DNA of 64,000 nucleotides from Ryuthela nishihirai (GCA_038380435.1 JAWZYU010000020.1:39774307-39838306), one strand, 5' to 3'. Shown: positions 42,786-53,634, numbered from the stretch's first letter. Translations and numbers: made by a program. Notes: a model not told the origin generated them from the letters alone.

Positions 42786-42817
42786 CCTCAAGCAGCCATG
42801 GGCTACGGAGGTCCAAC
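42786..42817 (-). promoter_or_regulatory. LINE 3' end shared with SINE-B (probable RT recognition site)
   Basis: Plus-strand text CCTCAAGCAG ... CTACGGAGGTCCAAC matches the SINE-B 3' end (CCTCAAGCAG ... CCACGGAGGTCTGAC) at about 24 of 32 positions without gaps. LINE reverse transcriptases often recognise the RNA 3' end, and SINEs borrow it. The role is an inference from similarity. Confidence 0.6.
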
Positions 42818-43345
42818 CAGACCGTGCAATTTAGTTCTCCAAGCAAGTCTATTCTGAGCTGCATCTACTGCATCTGGCCACTGCACACCAATTCTAACAA
42901 GGTCTTGTTTGACATTGTCTGCCCACCGCATCCTAGGTCTCCCCTTCTTTCTGAGGCCTTTAGGCACACTGTTCATAACCCTATTCGCCAATCTATAATT
43001 ATTCATACGGGCAACATGGCCAAACCAACGGAGTCTCTCTCTGCACAATATGCTGCTTAAAGGAGGTTGCAAACTCCTTTGCCTAATCTCATCATTAGTT
43101 ACAAAGTTGAACCACCTAATGCCCAAGATACTGCGTAAGCATCTGGAATCAAAAGCATCTAGTTTCCTGTTATCTTGTTTACACAGTGTCCAAGTTTCAC
43201 TACCATAACTAACCCTAGAAAGAACCAAACTATTATACAGTCTAATTTTAGTCTTTAGGTGTATACGCCTATTTCTCCACACTCTCCATAGGTTCTTAAA
43301 AGTCCCGGCAGCAATCCCTATTCGTCTGTTAATCTCATGCCGCAC
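42803..43345 (-). pseudogene. LINE C-terminal region
   Basis: After a 1-nt deletion near 43360 (the sister copy has one base more, at about 63846) the frame continues for 180 codons: IKRLYNS-type helix region, LSRVSYGSETWTL, RERLRWFGHVARM and GRPRMRWADNV. This RWFGHV...GRP..RW block is common at the C-terminus of RTE-like and related LINE proteins, and its function is not settled. The stop is ~25 nt from the 3' terminus. Confidence 0.85.
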
Positions 43346-43359
43346 ATCACCATTATCTG

Positions 43360-44757
43360 TTAATGGCTCCCAAGATAATTAAACTGTGACACCTGCTCAA
43401 GACTGCAACCATTCAGATTAACTGAATCACAGCCTGCCTGACCAATTTTCATCACTTTACTTTTCTCTCTGTTTATAACCAAACCTACTCTACTACCAGT
43501 CTCATCAACAGCTCGAATGAAAGATTTCATCTCATCAACATCATTTGCCAAATGGGCTAAATCATCAGCATAATCTAAGTCAGAAATTTTCGTATCTCCA
43601 GCCCATTTAAGGCCAAAATCTTTCCCTTGAAGTGAATTTCGCATAACATAATCAATAACCAAGTTAAAGAGAAAAGGAGACAAAATGCACCCTTGTCGAA
43701 CACCAGAAGTAATGCTAAACCAATTGCTACAAGCCTTACCAACTCTCACACACGACTCAGTGTTATTATAGAGAGCTTTCATAATGTTAACTAACTTGTC
43801 TGGTATACCATATGATCTTACAATCAACCACAAATTATGACGATCAACAGAGTCGAAAGCCTTTTTGAAATCAACAAAGCTAGCAACCAAAGGTTTCTGA
43901 AACTCTAAACATTTCTCAAGAATCTGCCGAAGTGAAAATATCTGATCCACACATCCCCTACCACTTCTGAATCCACATTGCTCATCATGCAATTGACTCA
44001 TAATGATTAAGCACAATCGTGGAAAGAACTTTACCTGGAACAGAGAGTAGGCTGATACCCCTATAGTTATCACAAGAACTGCGATCACCTTTTTGAAAAT
44101 AGGGATAACAATAGCTCTGGTAAAATCCTTAGGAACCATGCCTTTATCATAAAAGATATTAAGAATTTCAGTCATCTAAGTGGTAACCGAAACATTCCCA
44201 GCTCTAAGCATTTCCGTAGTAATTTCATCTACCCCTGGGGATTTATGAAGTTTAAGTTTAGAAACAGCCAAAATAACTTCAGATTGTGTTATAGGTCCAA
44301 CATTAAAGCCACCAATGCATCTATCATCATTGCAAACAATGGGAGTAGAACTACCTACATTGTTTAGAACATCGCTGAAATGCTCAGCCCACCTAGCCAT
44401 GACAGAATCCTCCCCTTCTATAACCTTACCTTGTTTATCCTTCAATCCTTGTATGCCTGTCCGTTTTCTACCACACAAAACATTAACTATCTGGTACAGC
44501 TCTCTGCTGTTGTGCTGTCTAACTGCTTCCTCGGCTTTGTCAGCCAAACCATCAAGCCAAAGATTCTTATCAGCAGCTAACTGATCCTTTACAAGTTTAT
44601 TAAGGTCTCTATAATGCTTTCTATTAGGACTAGTAGGGTATTGATTAAGGGCATTCCTGCAGTTCTTTCTTTCCGAAATAAGCTCAAGTGCCTTATCACT
44701 CAGATAATTTTGCCTCTTCTGCTCCTTTTTTCCTAAAAGAGTACTGTTAGTGTCCAA
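43360..44757 (-). pseudogene. LINE reverse transcriptase domain, one internal stop
   Basis: The same frame continues past the TGA to a TAG at 44176-44178, then runs 271 codons. In that last part lie CGFRSGRG, FVDFKKAFDSVD (catalytic Asp 102), GVRQGCILSP (158-167) and YADD (202-205, the two catalytic Asp). Residues 29-64 look wrong because one A is missing from an A run and a later insertion restores the frame; the sister copy (63105-63200) shows the expected GISLLP-type sequence. It copies LINE RNA, and probably SINE-B RNA, at the target site. With its stops it cannot make a full protein. Confidence 0.9.
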
Positions 44758-44778
44758 AAAAGCCTGTTTAAAATGATC

Positions 44779-45797
44779 TCATTCTTCCTCAACTTCAGTA
44801 GTAAGCAAACCATGACTGTCATAATGACTAAGTAACCTATCATGGTAAGCTTTGGCTATAACTGGATCTTTCAGAGCTTCAGTATTAAAAGTAAATTTTT
44901 TAACCCTACCACAACACTTTTTAAGTTTAAGTTTCAAGACACTTTTAACAAGGTAATGGTCAGATCCAATTTCAGCTCCCCTATATGCCCTGGTATTCCT
45001 AATAGAACTAGCCCATTTTCTGTTAATTAATATGTAATCAATCATATTCTTATGCAGCCCATCAGGTGAAACCCATGTGTACTTATGTATGTCGCGGTGT
45101 TTGTAATAAGTGTTAGTTATTCTGAATCCATTGAGTTTACTTACCTGTATGAGACGTTGCCCATTGCCATTGCAGCTAACAATACCAAAAGGGCCTACTA
45201 CTACTCCCCAAAGGGCAGAGTCAGTACCAACTTTGGCATTGAAGTCACCAAGAACAAGGGTAATATCTCCTTTCTTGACAGAATTCAAAATATCCTGAAG
45301 TTGTTCATAAAACCTATCCTTCTGATCCTCATCGGCATCCTCAGTGGGGGCATAACAGCAGATAACATTCAAGTCTTTAACGCTTGTCTGAAATTTTGCT
45401 GTAAGAAACTTTTCATTAATGCACCATATCCTAGAAGAGCATCGCTAGCGTGTCTGCTGAGAAGCAGACCCACGCCTTGGTGATGCTTATTGTCGTCCCT
45501 CCCTGAAAAGAGAAATTTAAGATTATTTTTAAGAATCTGACCTTTATCTGTCCATCTGGTCTCTTGCAAGCCGAGAATATCTAAATTATAACGGTGGAAT
45601 TCTTGTGTGAGGACATCAAGAGAAAAAGCTCTGTGCAGAGTCCTCACATTCCAACTACCTATGGAGAGAAAATGGTTAGTGGGATGTTTAAAGAAACTAT
45701 GTTTATTGAGAGAGGGAATGCCGACAATATCAAACAGCCCCCTAATCGCAGACATGGGGCAAAGACCCGTTCCCCCACTAATAAAGGCTGAAGCCAT
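44779..45797 (-). pseudogene. LINE endonuclease domain (APE type), frameshifted
   Basis: The first frame (142 codons from 45797) contains GSWNVRTL (Asn 50) and LGLQETRW (Glu 79), the metal-binding start of an apurinic-like endonuclease. One indel near 45430 moves the reading to the next frame (from 45372), which gives LVLGDFNAK (Asp 43, Asn 45 of that fragment) and IGSDHYLV (Asp 138, His 139), completing the active site. The domain nicks target DNA to prime reverse transcription. The frame ends at a TGA (44779-44781) where the sister copy at 62436 has a Trp codon, so the stop is a TGG-to-TGA change. Confidence 0.88.
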
Positions 45798-46255
45798 CTA
45801 CACTGGAAGACTTCCTCCAATGTAGAATTTGACGATGCCAATAGAAGCAAAGAGTTCAGGTGCCTGCGATGACTTCTGCTCAGGATTATCCACCAGCTGA
45901 TAAACATATCCTGTGAATCTATTCACTTGGGGCTGTCAACCCACAAACAAACAGAAAACACAGCGGAAGATTTTCCCTCCACAGAAGCCCACCAGTGCAG
46001 CAAAATCAGGATCCATAATCAAGCTCAGAGCCATATATCTGTCCAATCCAGTAGGTTTATATGGTCAGCACCAGGACCCTGTGTGGTTGACCACTCCTCA
46101 GCAGGGTAGAAAAAAAAGAAAAGTAGCCATAGTTGTCCAGATCAGTAGGCCACACTAATCTGGCAGCCCTCCCCTTCCGTTCACTTCCACAAGAGAGTAT
46201 CTCTTTTGAAAGTTACTAACGGTCCGCACCACGAGAAGAATTACAGACCACTAAA

Positions 46256-46676
46256 ATGAAGGTAAAAAATAATACTGAAACGGCGTTCCTTTTTTTTACA
46301 GGTCCTGGACCTGCCTGAAAATATTGATAACTGTAATTTTTTTCTAATCCGAAAAAGTCATACCTTATTTATAATGCGGAAAGAAAGACTTCTATTCAAT
46401 CAAAGTATATATTGCGACAGTAGAAAAAAGCAGAATTTCAGTACGTTCAGTTTCAATTATTTTTCTTTATATTTCATGTATATTGCTAATGAATCAGTCT
46501 CAAACATTACGAGCGCAAATATGCCACCGAAAAAAAAAGTAATCCTTTTTGATGTTGAACCTCCTGTAAGTTTTCATATCAAGTGAATATTCAAGCAAAT
46601 ATTCCATCATGGGATTGAACTTTTCTGCCTACGTTACGGTTCGCATATGCCCATACATTACCAAATATTTACCCTA
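46256..46676. other. Unassigned stretch
   Basis: TTTTTTTACAGGTCCTGGACCTG at about 46293-46315 may be a MITE-H scrap. Nothing else is recognised. Confidence 0.35.
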
Positions 46677-47183
46677 CCAAAATATTAGAGAATTTCCATG
46701 TTATGTCAGTGGGGATGTAGTTTCGAAGCTCTATAACTTCTAAAATATGCGTTTAATGGAAAATCGTATAACTGAAGATAAAATAAAGATCATAACGAAA
46801 TAAATTTAAATCTGGAATTTTAACTATATTACTTCAGTATTTAAAGAATATTCCACAATAAATTATCTTGTTTTGCAAAAACGTCCATAATTGTCTAGTA
46901 TTGAAATATTCATTAAGCAAACTTTTAAAATGTACAGTTTGTTAAATGGGTTGAAGAAATGCTTATTATTGAAGTATTGATTAATTTCTGAAGTAATTAC
47001 TTATGACGCATTACAGTTGTGAAATATTCCAGCTTCCGTAATTCTTTAAATAGTGAAATGATATTAGTGAAAATCGAGATCTGATTGAGATATTTAATTT
47101 ATTTTCCACCACAATTTTCCATTAAATGCATATTGTAGAAGTTTACACAGCTTCGAATTTAGAAATTCTCTAATATTGTGGTA
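46675..47183. mobile_element. MITE-F relative, 505-bp foldback with TA
   Basis: The ends CCAAAATATTAGAGAATTTC and, on the other strand, CCACAATATTAGAGAATTTC are flanked by TA (46675-46676 and 47182-47183). Inner arms contain AGCTCTATAACTTCTAAAAT and its inverse, as in MITE-F, but the outermost ~15 bp differ from the 17318 copy. Confidence 0.75.
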
Positions 47184-47469
47184 TAGCAGTGCAGAAAAAA
47201 AACACCAGAACTTTATGACAAAAATAAATAACTTGAAATCAATTTCTCTGGTGGTTATACATAACAATCGCATTAATCACTTTTGCTGAAACATACGGGT
47301 CTTTGAAATGAAAAATTGATAATCCCTATTATCTGGGAAATGAACTTGAGTAATCTTTGAGTCCTCCACCAAAGAAATGGGTACACATAGAAGGAACTTA
47401 TTAGCACTATAATCAGTCGCAAGTATAGATTTTAATATTGTATGGATTGCAGAAAAATCCCACATGGTA
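47184..47469. other. AT-rich spacer
   Basis: Nothing recognised. Confidence 0.35.
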
Positions 47470-47925
47470 ACATCCAAAGTTGAAGAATGTGCGGTATGCT
47501 GATGTTCTTTTTTGACTATCAGGATCTGCTGTTGATTGAGTTCATGGACCGTGGTGGCATCATCAACTCGCAAAGCTTTTGCGAAGCTACGAGCCTTTCA
47601 AGGCAGGCAATAAAGTCGAGGCATCAAGGACTTTTCAGTGAGAAGGTTGTTTTGTTACAGCTATACATTGCATAGATATGTTTGGAGTGCCTGGAACAGT
47701 CTCTAGAGTCCTGACCTTTCCCCATGTGATTTTCACGTTTTCGGTCCCCTAAAATGCCATAAAAAGAAAGAAGTTCGAGTAGGAAGAAGAGGTACAGTGC
47801 TTGGTCACAGAATTCCTCAAACAACAACGGAATCGTCCTACAAAAAGTTTGCAATTTTGTTAACTTCACTCTGGGACAAATGCTTCAATAGGAATGGACA
47901 ATATCTACACATCAGGCCCGTCCAA
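47470..47925 (+). pseudogene. mariner transposase remnant
   Basis: FFDYQDLLLIEFMDRGGIIN at 47508 corresponds to the mariner F-D...LLIEFM-RG-TIN block, followed by QAIKSRHQGLFSEKVVLL. A deletion then removes the HDNARPH region. After it, a second frame resembles LTFPHVIFTFSVP (decayed DLAPCDFHLFGPL) and SLWDKCFNRNGQYL (the C-terminal W-KC-N-G-YV block). It is decayed, without recognised ends. Confidence 0.7.
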
Positions 47926-48369
47926 TCCAAACTTAGTGAAGAACCACTAGGGAAAAAATTAAATTCTGAAAAAACCAGAAAAAGAAATATTTTCTAAAAA
48001 ACGAAAGCATACATTTCTAAATGAGAAATAACTGGATAAATAATATATAATAAATAATATAATAATAAATAATTGGAGGAAAAAACTATATTTTTAAGAA
48101 ATTAAGAAAATATCTTGATTAAAAACATGTACATTTTTAATGAATATTACGAAATGGCAAAATCGTTTTGTTATCCACATATAAAAGTTTGTTAAAAAAA
48201 TTGGAAACACAGTACCACCCGAAAGTTTTTTAACACCTCGTAGAGTCAATGCCACGACGTGCTGCTGCTGTTGTAATGGCAAAAGGTGGAACCAGACGTT
48301 ATTAGGAGGGTGTGTATAATATTTTGTCCTTTAAATGCAAATCCATCTTCTGCGCTTTTCATTTTGTAT
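47926..48369. other. AT-rich stretch
   Basis: A low-complexity AATAAT region lies at 48030-48080. Nothing else is recognised. Confidence 0.4.
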
Positions 48370-48452
48370 ATAGGACGACCATTGTGCATTAAAACCGGAC
48401 CTTTTTCCAGCTCGATTGCATCGTTGTTGTTTTTTTTCTATATCCAGGACTA
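48370..48452 (-). mobile_element. MITE-H right-end fragment
   Basis: CCAGCTCGATTGCATCGTTG and TTTTTTCTATATCCAGGAC match the right end of the complete copy at 39966-40232. Confidence 0.55.
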
Positions 48453-48523
48453 CTCTAGTCAATAGTTACTATCTCATGTTAATGACACAAACTTCTTTCT
48501 GGATAAAGATATCCCTCATGTAA

Positions 48524-48964
48524 CTGTAGAACAGTGTCTCGCAAACTGTGTACCGCGAGAGATTTTCAAATTGACCTAGATATTCCAAAGATTTCATTTT
48601 GACTTGACTTGTGTTATCGACGTGCTTTAATAAAAATCTTTCAGATTTTATCAACTGGGATCGTGTAAGTATTTATCAAGCTTTTCTCAAATTTTAATAT
48701 TAATTTTTGATTATTTCAAGCCATAGAATGGACAAATATTTAAAACAAACACCGAGTTATGAATTAAAGAACGAGAGCAAATCTTCAAGTAAAACCAGGC
48801 TGATGACTTCAACAAAGCGCAAATATAATGACGATTATATAGAGTTTGCTTTTATTCTTTTTTAGGTGTGCCGCGGGAAAAAAAATTAGATTCAGTGTGC
48901 CGCGGAAAAAAATTAGATTCAGTGTGCCGCAGAGTAAAAATGTTTGCGAGACACTGCTGTAGGA
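48524..48964. mobile_element. Non-autonomous hAT element (425 bp) with 8-bp TSD
   Basis: The element 48532-48956 begins CAGTGTCTCGCAAACTG and ends with the inverse GTTTGCGAGACACTG. CTGTAGAA (48524-48531) and CTGTAGGA (48957-48964) agree at 7 of 8 positions. Near the right end a ~27-bp unit with GTGTGCCGCGG is repeated 2.5 times (48866-48931). The GTGCCGC subterminal word is shared with the element at 25891-26295. Confidence 0.85.
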
Positions 48965-49095
48965 AAATCAACAGTTCATTTTTAGAACTAGAGGCTAGTT
49001 TTCACTAGCATTGATTACTGGCGCCAATAACCAACTGGTGAACTACTGGCTCAATATAAACATCGAATGCATGAAAAATTAAAATTAGAAAGAGT

Positions 49096-49880
49096 TGAAA
49101 ATATTTAGTTTCCCCCTCCTTGAATGGTATTCGAACCTACGGCTCCCAGCAACCTTCCCGTCATGATAACCACTACACTATCAGCAGCCCATGGGCGGGG
49201 GTGGCTCAGTCGGTAGCGCGCCAGGCTCGTAATCTGTAGTTCCCAAGTTCGACTCCCAGCTGGGTCAGCGTTGAGACTTATCTCCGCAAAATTCCCTGTC
49301 CTGCCCACGATCAGTAGGGGACACCGATGGGCTTGGAAAGGCCGCCGTCCGTCGGATGGGACGTTAAGCCGTGGCCCCGTGTGCGGGAGAGCCATACCCT
49401 CTGCACGTAAAAGAACACACTGGATGGCCTTGACGGGAGACTACCATCTGTCTCCCAACAGTTGTTCCAGTGGGTCCCCAACCTTCTCTGAGCCTTCGGG
49501 GTCCTTGTGACCTGGCCATTTAGACCATGGTGTGCAAAAAAGTGCCGCTCAGAGGTAAAACAACCCAACCCAGCAGCCCATCATTTCTTCAGCTAAATGT
49601 GACTTATATACTTTCCCGAATAATATGACTTTTTAAAAAGAACTTTCCCGAATAATATGACTTTTTAAAAAGAACTTTCCCGCTTATACGGGAAACAGTT
49701 AATAAACAAAAGTTATAAAAGGTTAATAAAAGAGCTTTCCTGCATATTATGCGGGAAAGTCTATAAATCACATTAGCAGAAGAAATGGTTGGCTGCTGAT
49801 GGTGTAGTGGATATCACGCCTGGCGTGTTACTAGGAGATGTTGGCACGAATCACACTCATGACAAAATTTTTTTCAGCTA
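49096..49880. mobile_element. tRNA-like palindrome, copy 3 (tPal), split by SINE-A
   Basis: The left arm (49096-49192, continuing at 49571-49625) and the right arm (about 49745-49880) are inverted copies. Each arm has a fairly complete tRNA-like unit pointing outward: on the right GATGGTGTAGTGGATATCAC with a weak B box (GGCACGAATCACAC); on the left, read on the minus strand, GATAGTGTAGTGGTTATCA and GTAGGTTCGAATACC. The centre has repeated AACTTTCCCG and its inverse. A SINE-A later inserted in the left arm. Confidence 0.7.
49182..49581 (+). mobile_element. Young SINE-A with 11-bp TSD
   Basis: The body 49193-49570 is close to consensus and flanked by CAGCAGCCCAT at 49182-49192 and 49571-49581, inside the left arm of a tRNA-like palindrome. 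Confidence 0.95.
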
Positions 49881-50741
49881 ACTTTTCTGTGAGTCCCATA
49901 TCTAGAGAACATCTCCTACGATCCTTTATTAATGTAAAATTGGAAAGTCCCAATTTATTGCCGCCGGTGTAAACCAGCTTTAAGCTGCCGAAATTTTAAT
50001 AGTGCGCTTCTAAGATTAAAACAAAACGTTAAAGGTTTTCATAAAACCACTCAAAAAAGAAGAAAACAACACGCTTCTGTTAATGTAAACCCCTTGACCA
50101 CAATCTCTACCACTTAAATCACAATTTCTAAGATGAGTGGCTCTTTACCATACTCGTTTAAAACTTTGCAAAATTGATCGACCTTTCGCAGTATCAAGTT
50201 GCATAATACTTTGCTACAGTTGCTTGATATAATATTAGTTATACGAAATCTTAGGAAAATACGTAAACATGTTAATAATTGACTCAAAATGATCTTCCTC
50301 GTGAAATTAATTGTTTTTTCTGCATTAAATATAATGGACTACAGGCGTAACTGCAAATAGGTTGTGCTTCGTGGGTGCATCAATATGGCCGCCGCGTTCT
50401 TCCATTGGCTTCGCACTTGCATTGCAGAAACTCATTCTGATGTCTTATTCTTTACTCCATATTTCTAAATATGATAGATACCTACTAGTGAACTCTGATA
50501 ATGTACTTAGTTTTAACTACCACAGAATGATTGGGAATTCTTTTCTGTCAGTAAAACTGATCGCATTGGCAGATTGGGGTACACTTTTAAGTAGGTTTAA
50601 ATAATGTTTCTGATTTAAAATCTTTTTGAATATGCTTTTATTACCTTCGCAATACAATATAGTAACATACAGATCATATTTCTCAGGTATGTGCCTTGAG
50701 ATTAAAGAAAGATATATTTTTATGTTTAGTTCAAATTAATA
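49881..50741. other. Unassigned stretch
   Basis: No element ends or domains. ATGGCCGCCGCGTTC at 50385-50399 is a lone CpG-rich word. Confidence 0.35.
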
Positions 50742-50835
50742 ACCTCTCAGACCTTCTACTATAGCATATAAACTGACAAGCTCCTGTCAGACCTCTGTAG
50801 CAAGCAGCTGCTTGAGGGGGTATTTATTAATTTAT
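50742..50835 (+). mobile_element. SINE-B 3' half
   Basis: CTACTATAGCATATAAACTG, CTGTCAGACCTCTGTAGC, AAGCAGCTGCTTGAGGGGG and a TATTTATT tail. 5'-truncated, as expected for a LINE-mobilised element. Confidence 0.85.
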
Positions 50836-51269
50836 TTTATATTTAATAAAACACTGTTCCAGTTTCAAGCTATAAATTCCAGTCAACTTTTCTCCAAAAA
50901 AATGTATAAAACAATTAATATTCTTCAAACACTCTAAATACTTTAATTTTATTCAATTCTTTAATCACTGTGTAAGAAATAGACTACGTTTTTCTGCAAA
51001 TGACTAGAAGGATTTGAAAAAAAAACGCAATTACACCATTAGTCAATCTTTTCAAACGCCATCAAGCAAAGTCCAGGCTGCTACTATCCGTCATGTTTTT
51101 CTTGCTATCTTTTCCAAGAAGACTGCCGGAAACTAAAAATTAGGACACAGCGGGGGAATGGCCACTAGCCAGTCAATACCGTTTAAGTCACGGAAAGAGC
51201 GTGGTTACATGTGTGGGGTACAAAACGCTTTAATCAATTCAGCACAGAGAGGTGAAGTTCTCTTCCTGT
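50836..51269. other. Unassigned AT-rich stretch
   Basis: Weak MITE-F-like words lie near 50930. Nothing firm. Confidence 0.35.
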
Positions 51270-51670
51270 TTTTCCTCTCTTCTGCTTCTTATTTTCTTCT
51301 TGTCGCATGTATTGCTCACCGATGGTGCTTTCTCGAAGCTTCCTTGTTCCCCCATCTATGATCCATTTCTTTCTGTCACACTCCCGAAACTTTTAAACTT
51401 ATGCATTACTTGGAAACTGCGGTTGTAGAAGATGGTAGAAATTGTAAAATCCACATTCCCGCTTATGTTTTTGAATGAGTTTCAGACTTTCCGACTTTTT
51501 TTTATCTTTTCCTCCTTCTCTCCGTTATGTGCGGTTCCTCGGTTTGTTACTCCTTCTCTCCCTCATTTCAAAACCCTACTCCCCTTCTCCTCCTCCTCTT
51601 TCTCCTCACTTCTCCTTCTATCCTCCCTCTTTTCTGGAGGAGAGTTAAATTTGTTTTCTCCTCTTCATCC
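51270..51670. repeat. Pyrimidine-rich tract
   Basis: CTCCTCCTCTTTCTCC-type sequence explains the long Ser/Phe/Leu-rich plus-strand frame (51432-51902), which shows no domain. Confidence 0.75.
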
Positions 51671-52389
51671 TTCGTTGTTCGCTTCTAGGCATGAGAATGT
51701 AATCTTCTACATCTCCGCACTTTCCGAATTATACTTCCTTGCTGAGAGTCAGAGGCATATATCATTTCAGAGGAAACTCTTCTACGAACTTCCTTCTCAT
51801 CCAAATGAAGTGAAAGCTTCCTTTTTCTTACGACTGTCACGAATAATTGCATATATATCATTTGATACTCACAAAGACTGGACACCGTGTTTCCTGTCAT
51901 AGTTTGATTTTCTCTGTAATATTTCATTAAGATTCACTGCTAAAGTCAGTTTGCCGACACTTACATTAGCCTACCACATCGAATTGTATTCAACAACTTA
52001 GTTTTGACGCCAGGAAATAATGGAGGGCACTGATTTGGTATAATAAGCATTTTTGCGTATTTTAATCCGTAGTTTTTTATTTAATTGCACAGATCTTCAA
52101 ATCAACAGAAAATGCGTTTGAAATACCAATTTGTTTCTTATCAATGTTATTGGAACTTACAGACTACATTCTCTGTAACAATGCATAAACATTGTAATGG
52201 ATTGATTTGTCGGAATTCAGGGAATTAGACAAATATAAATCACACCTTCCACATTACCAAGAGTTTTAACTACTACCTGAGCTAGCAAAGTGAACTCACC
52301 TAGGTATTTTAAATCATTTTTAATAAGCTATTTTTCTTTTGTATTATGTATGTCATATACTTCAATCGAATGCTTCATAATTCATAAAT
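51671..52389. other. Unassigned stretch
   Basis: Nothing recognised. Confidence 0.35.
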
Positions 52390-52431
52390 ACCAAGGGACT
52401 CCTTCCCATAAGGGTCTTGTTTCTGCTATTG

Positions 52432-52705
52432 AGGGTTGGGTTGAATTGTTTTACCTCTGAGCAACATTTTTTGTGCACGCAATGGGCTAAACTGCCCATT
52501 GCGTGCACAAGGTTGGGAGAAGGAACCCGCTGGACAGTGGAATATGAGGAGACAAGTGGTAACCTCCCGTCAAGTCCATCCAGCATGTTCTTTAACTGCA
52601 CAGCATATGGTTCTCTCGCACACGGCGCAACGGCTTTACATTCATCCGGCAGACGGCGGCTTTACAAGCCCATCAGTGACCGATTGCAGGGTAGGGATTT
52701 TGCGG
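52432..52705 (-). mobile_element. SINE-A with a new hairpin, inside the minisatellite
   Basis: Tail GGTTGGGTTGAATTGTTTTA at the left and body to about 52705; the head is missing. At 52471-52510 the GTGCACGC word is inverted: TTGTGCACGCAATGGGC is exactly repeated in reverse complement after 6 nt, replacing ~30 bp of normal SINE sequence. Confidence 0.8.
52471..52510. repeat. 17-bp perfect hairpin in SINE-A
   Basis: Arms 52471-52487 and 52494-52510, loop 6 nt. Only one arm exists in other SINE-A copies. Confidence 0.95.
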
Positions 52706-53276
52706 CTGCTACTGACGACTTTCCATACCACAGGTCTTATTTCTACTACTGATGCTTTCCATACCACAGGTCTTATTTCTACTACTGATGCTTTCCATAC
52801 CACAGGTCTTATTTCTACTACTGATGCTTCCCATACCACAGGTCTTATTTCTACTACTGACGCTTTCCATACCACAGGTCTTATTTCTACTACTGACGCT
52901 TTCCATACCACAGGTCTTATTTCTGGTACTGAATTTGTCATTCCATAGGTCTCGTTTCTGCTACTGAGGACTTGCCACATCACTGGTCTTGTTTCTGCTA
53001 TTGTGGATTTGCCATACCATAGGTCTTGCTTCTTCTGCTGAGGACCTGCCACTCGATCGGTTCTATTTCTCCTACTGAAGGTCTGTCAGTTCATAAGTCT
53101 TATTTCTGCTAATGAGCTTGTCATTCCATAGGCCTTATTTCTGCTATTTGGAATTTCCCACCACATAGGTCTTGTTTCTGCTATTGAGTACTTGCCACTT
53201 CATAGGTCTTGTTCCTGTCACTGAGCACTTGCTACCTCATAAGTCTTGTTTCAGCTACTGAGGACTGCACTCATAT

Positions 53277-53634
53277 TTCTCATTTCAGATGCAAATACAT
53301 TCCACTTATGAAAGGGTTTTTTTTTCTATTCAGAGTCCGCAACCTGTAGAGATTTTGTTTTTCCACTGCTGAGAGAAATATCCCTGCCAGAGGGGAAATA
53401 CATTTCTACATAAATGCTCTCTAAGAAGCTCACTGTAGAAGGAAATCTCAACTCTTACGTTTCGATGAGCCTGGACATTTCAATGACACAGATTATTTAA
53501 GTATGTACGTGAGGATAAAACTAAAGAAACACTTGAAGAAGAAAAAATAATGACCTCTTTTAAAATAATTTAAACATTAATTACAGTGACTTCGTTATAC
53601 GCATATCTATTTATTACTTACATGCAGAGCCGGT
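53277..53634. other. Unassigned stretch
   Basis: Nothing recognised. Confidence 0.35.

Larger units (their letters stand above)
42767..46255 (-). mobile_element. RTE-like LINE, near full length (about 3.5 kb)
   Basis: On the minus strand the order is a ~450-bp 5' UTR (46255-45798), APE-type endonuclease, reverse transcriptase, C-terminal region and a short 3' end with a run of GATGAT units (42768-42788). One ORF with both enzymes, length near 3.3-3.5 kb and a trinucleotide tail instead of poly(A) fit the RTE clade. The 5' UTR is confirmed by the second copy at 60838, which shares it. The ORF is interrupted but all catalytic motifs are readable. The clade was not tested by phylogeny. Confidence 0.85.
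52390..53276. repeat. 36-bp minisatellite interrupted by a SINE-A
   Basis: Unit GATGCTTTCCATACCACAGG then TCTTATTTCTACTACT. About six units are nearly identical at 52712-52930, and diverged units continue to about 53276. One unit (52396-52431) lies before the SINE, so the SINE inserted into the array. Because 36 is a multiple of three, long repetitive frames stay open on both strands. They are not evidence of protein. Confidence 0.92.

Noticed and set aside
52642..53052. Long repetitive frames (136-149 residues) on both strands.
   Set aside because: They are translations of a 36-bp minisatellite; a unit divisible by three without stops is open in several frames by arithmetic.
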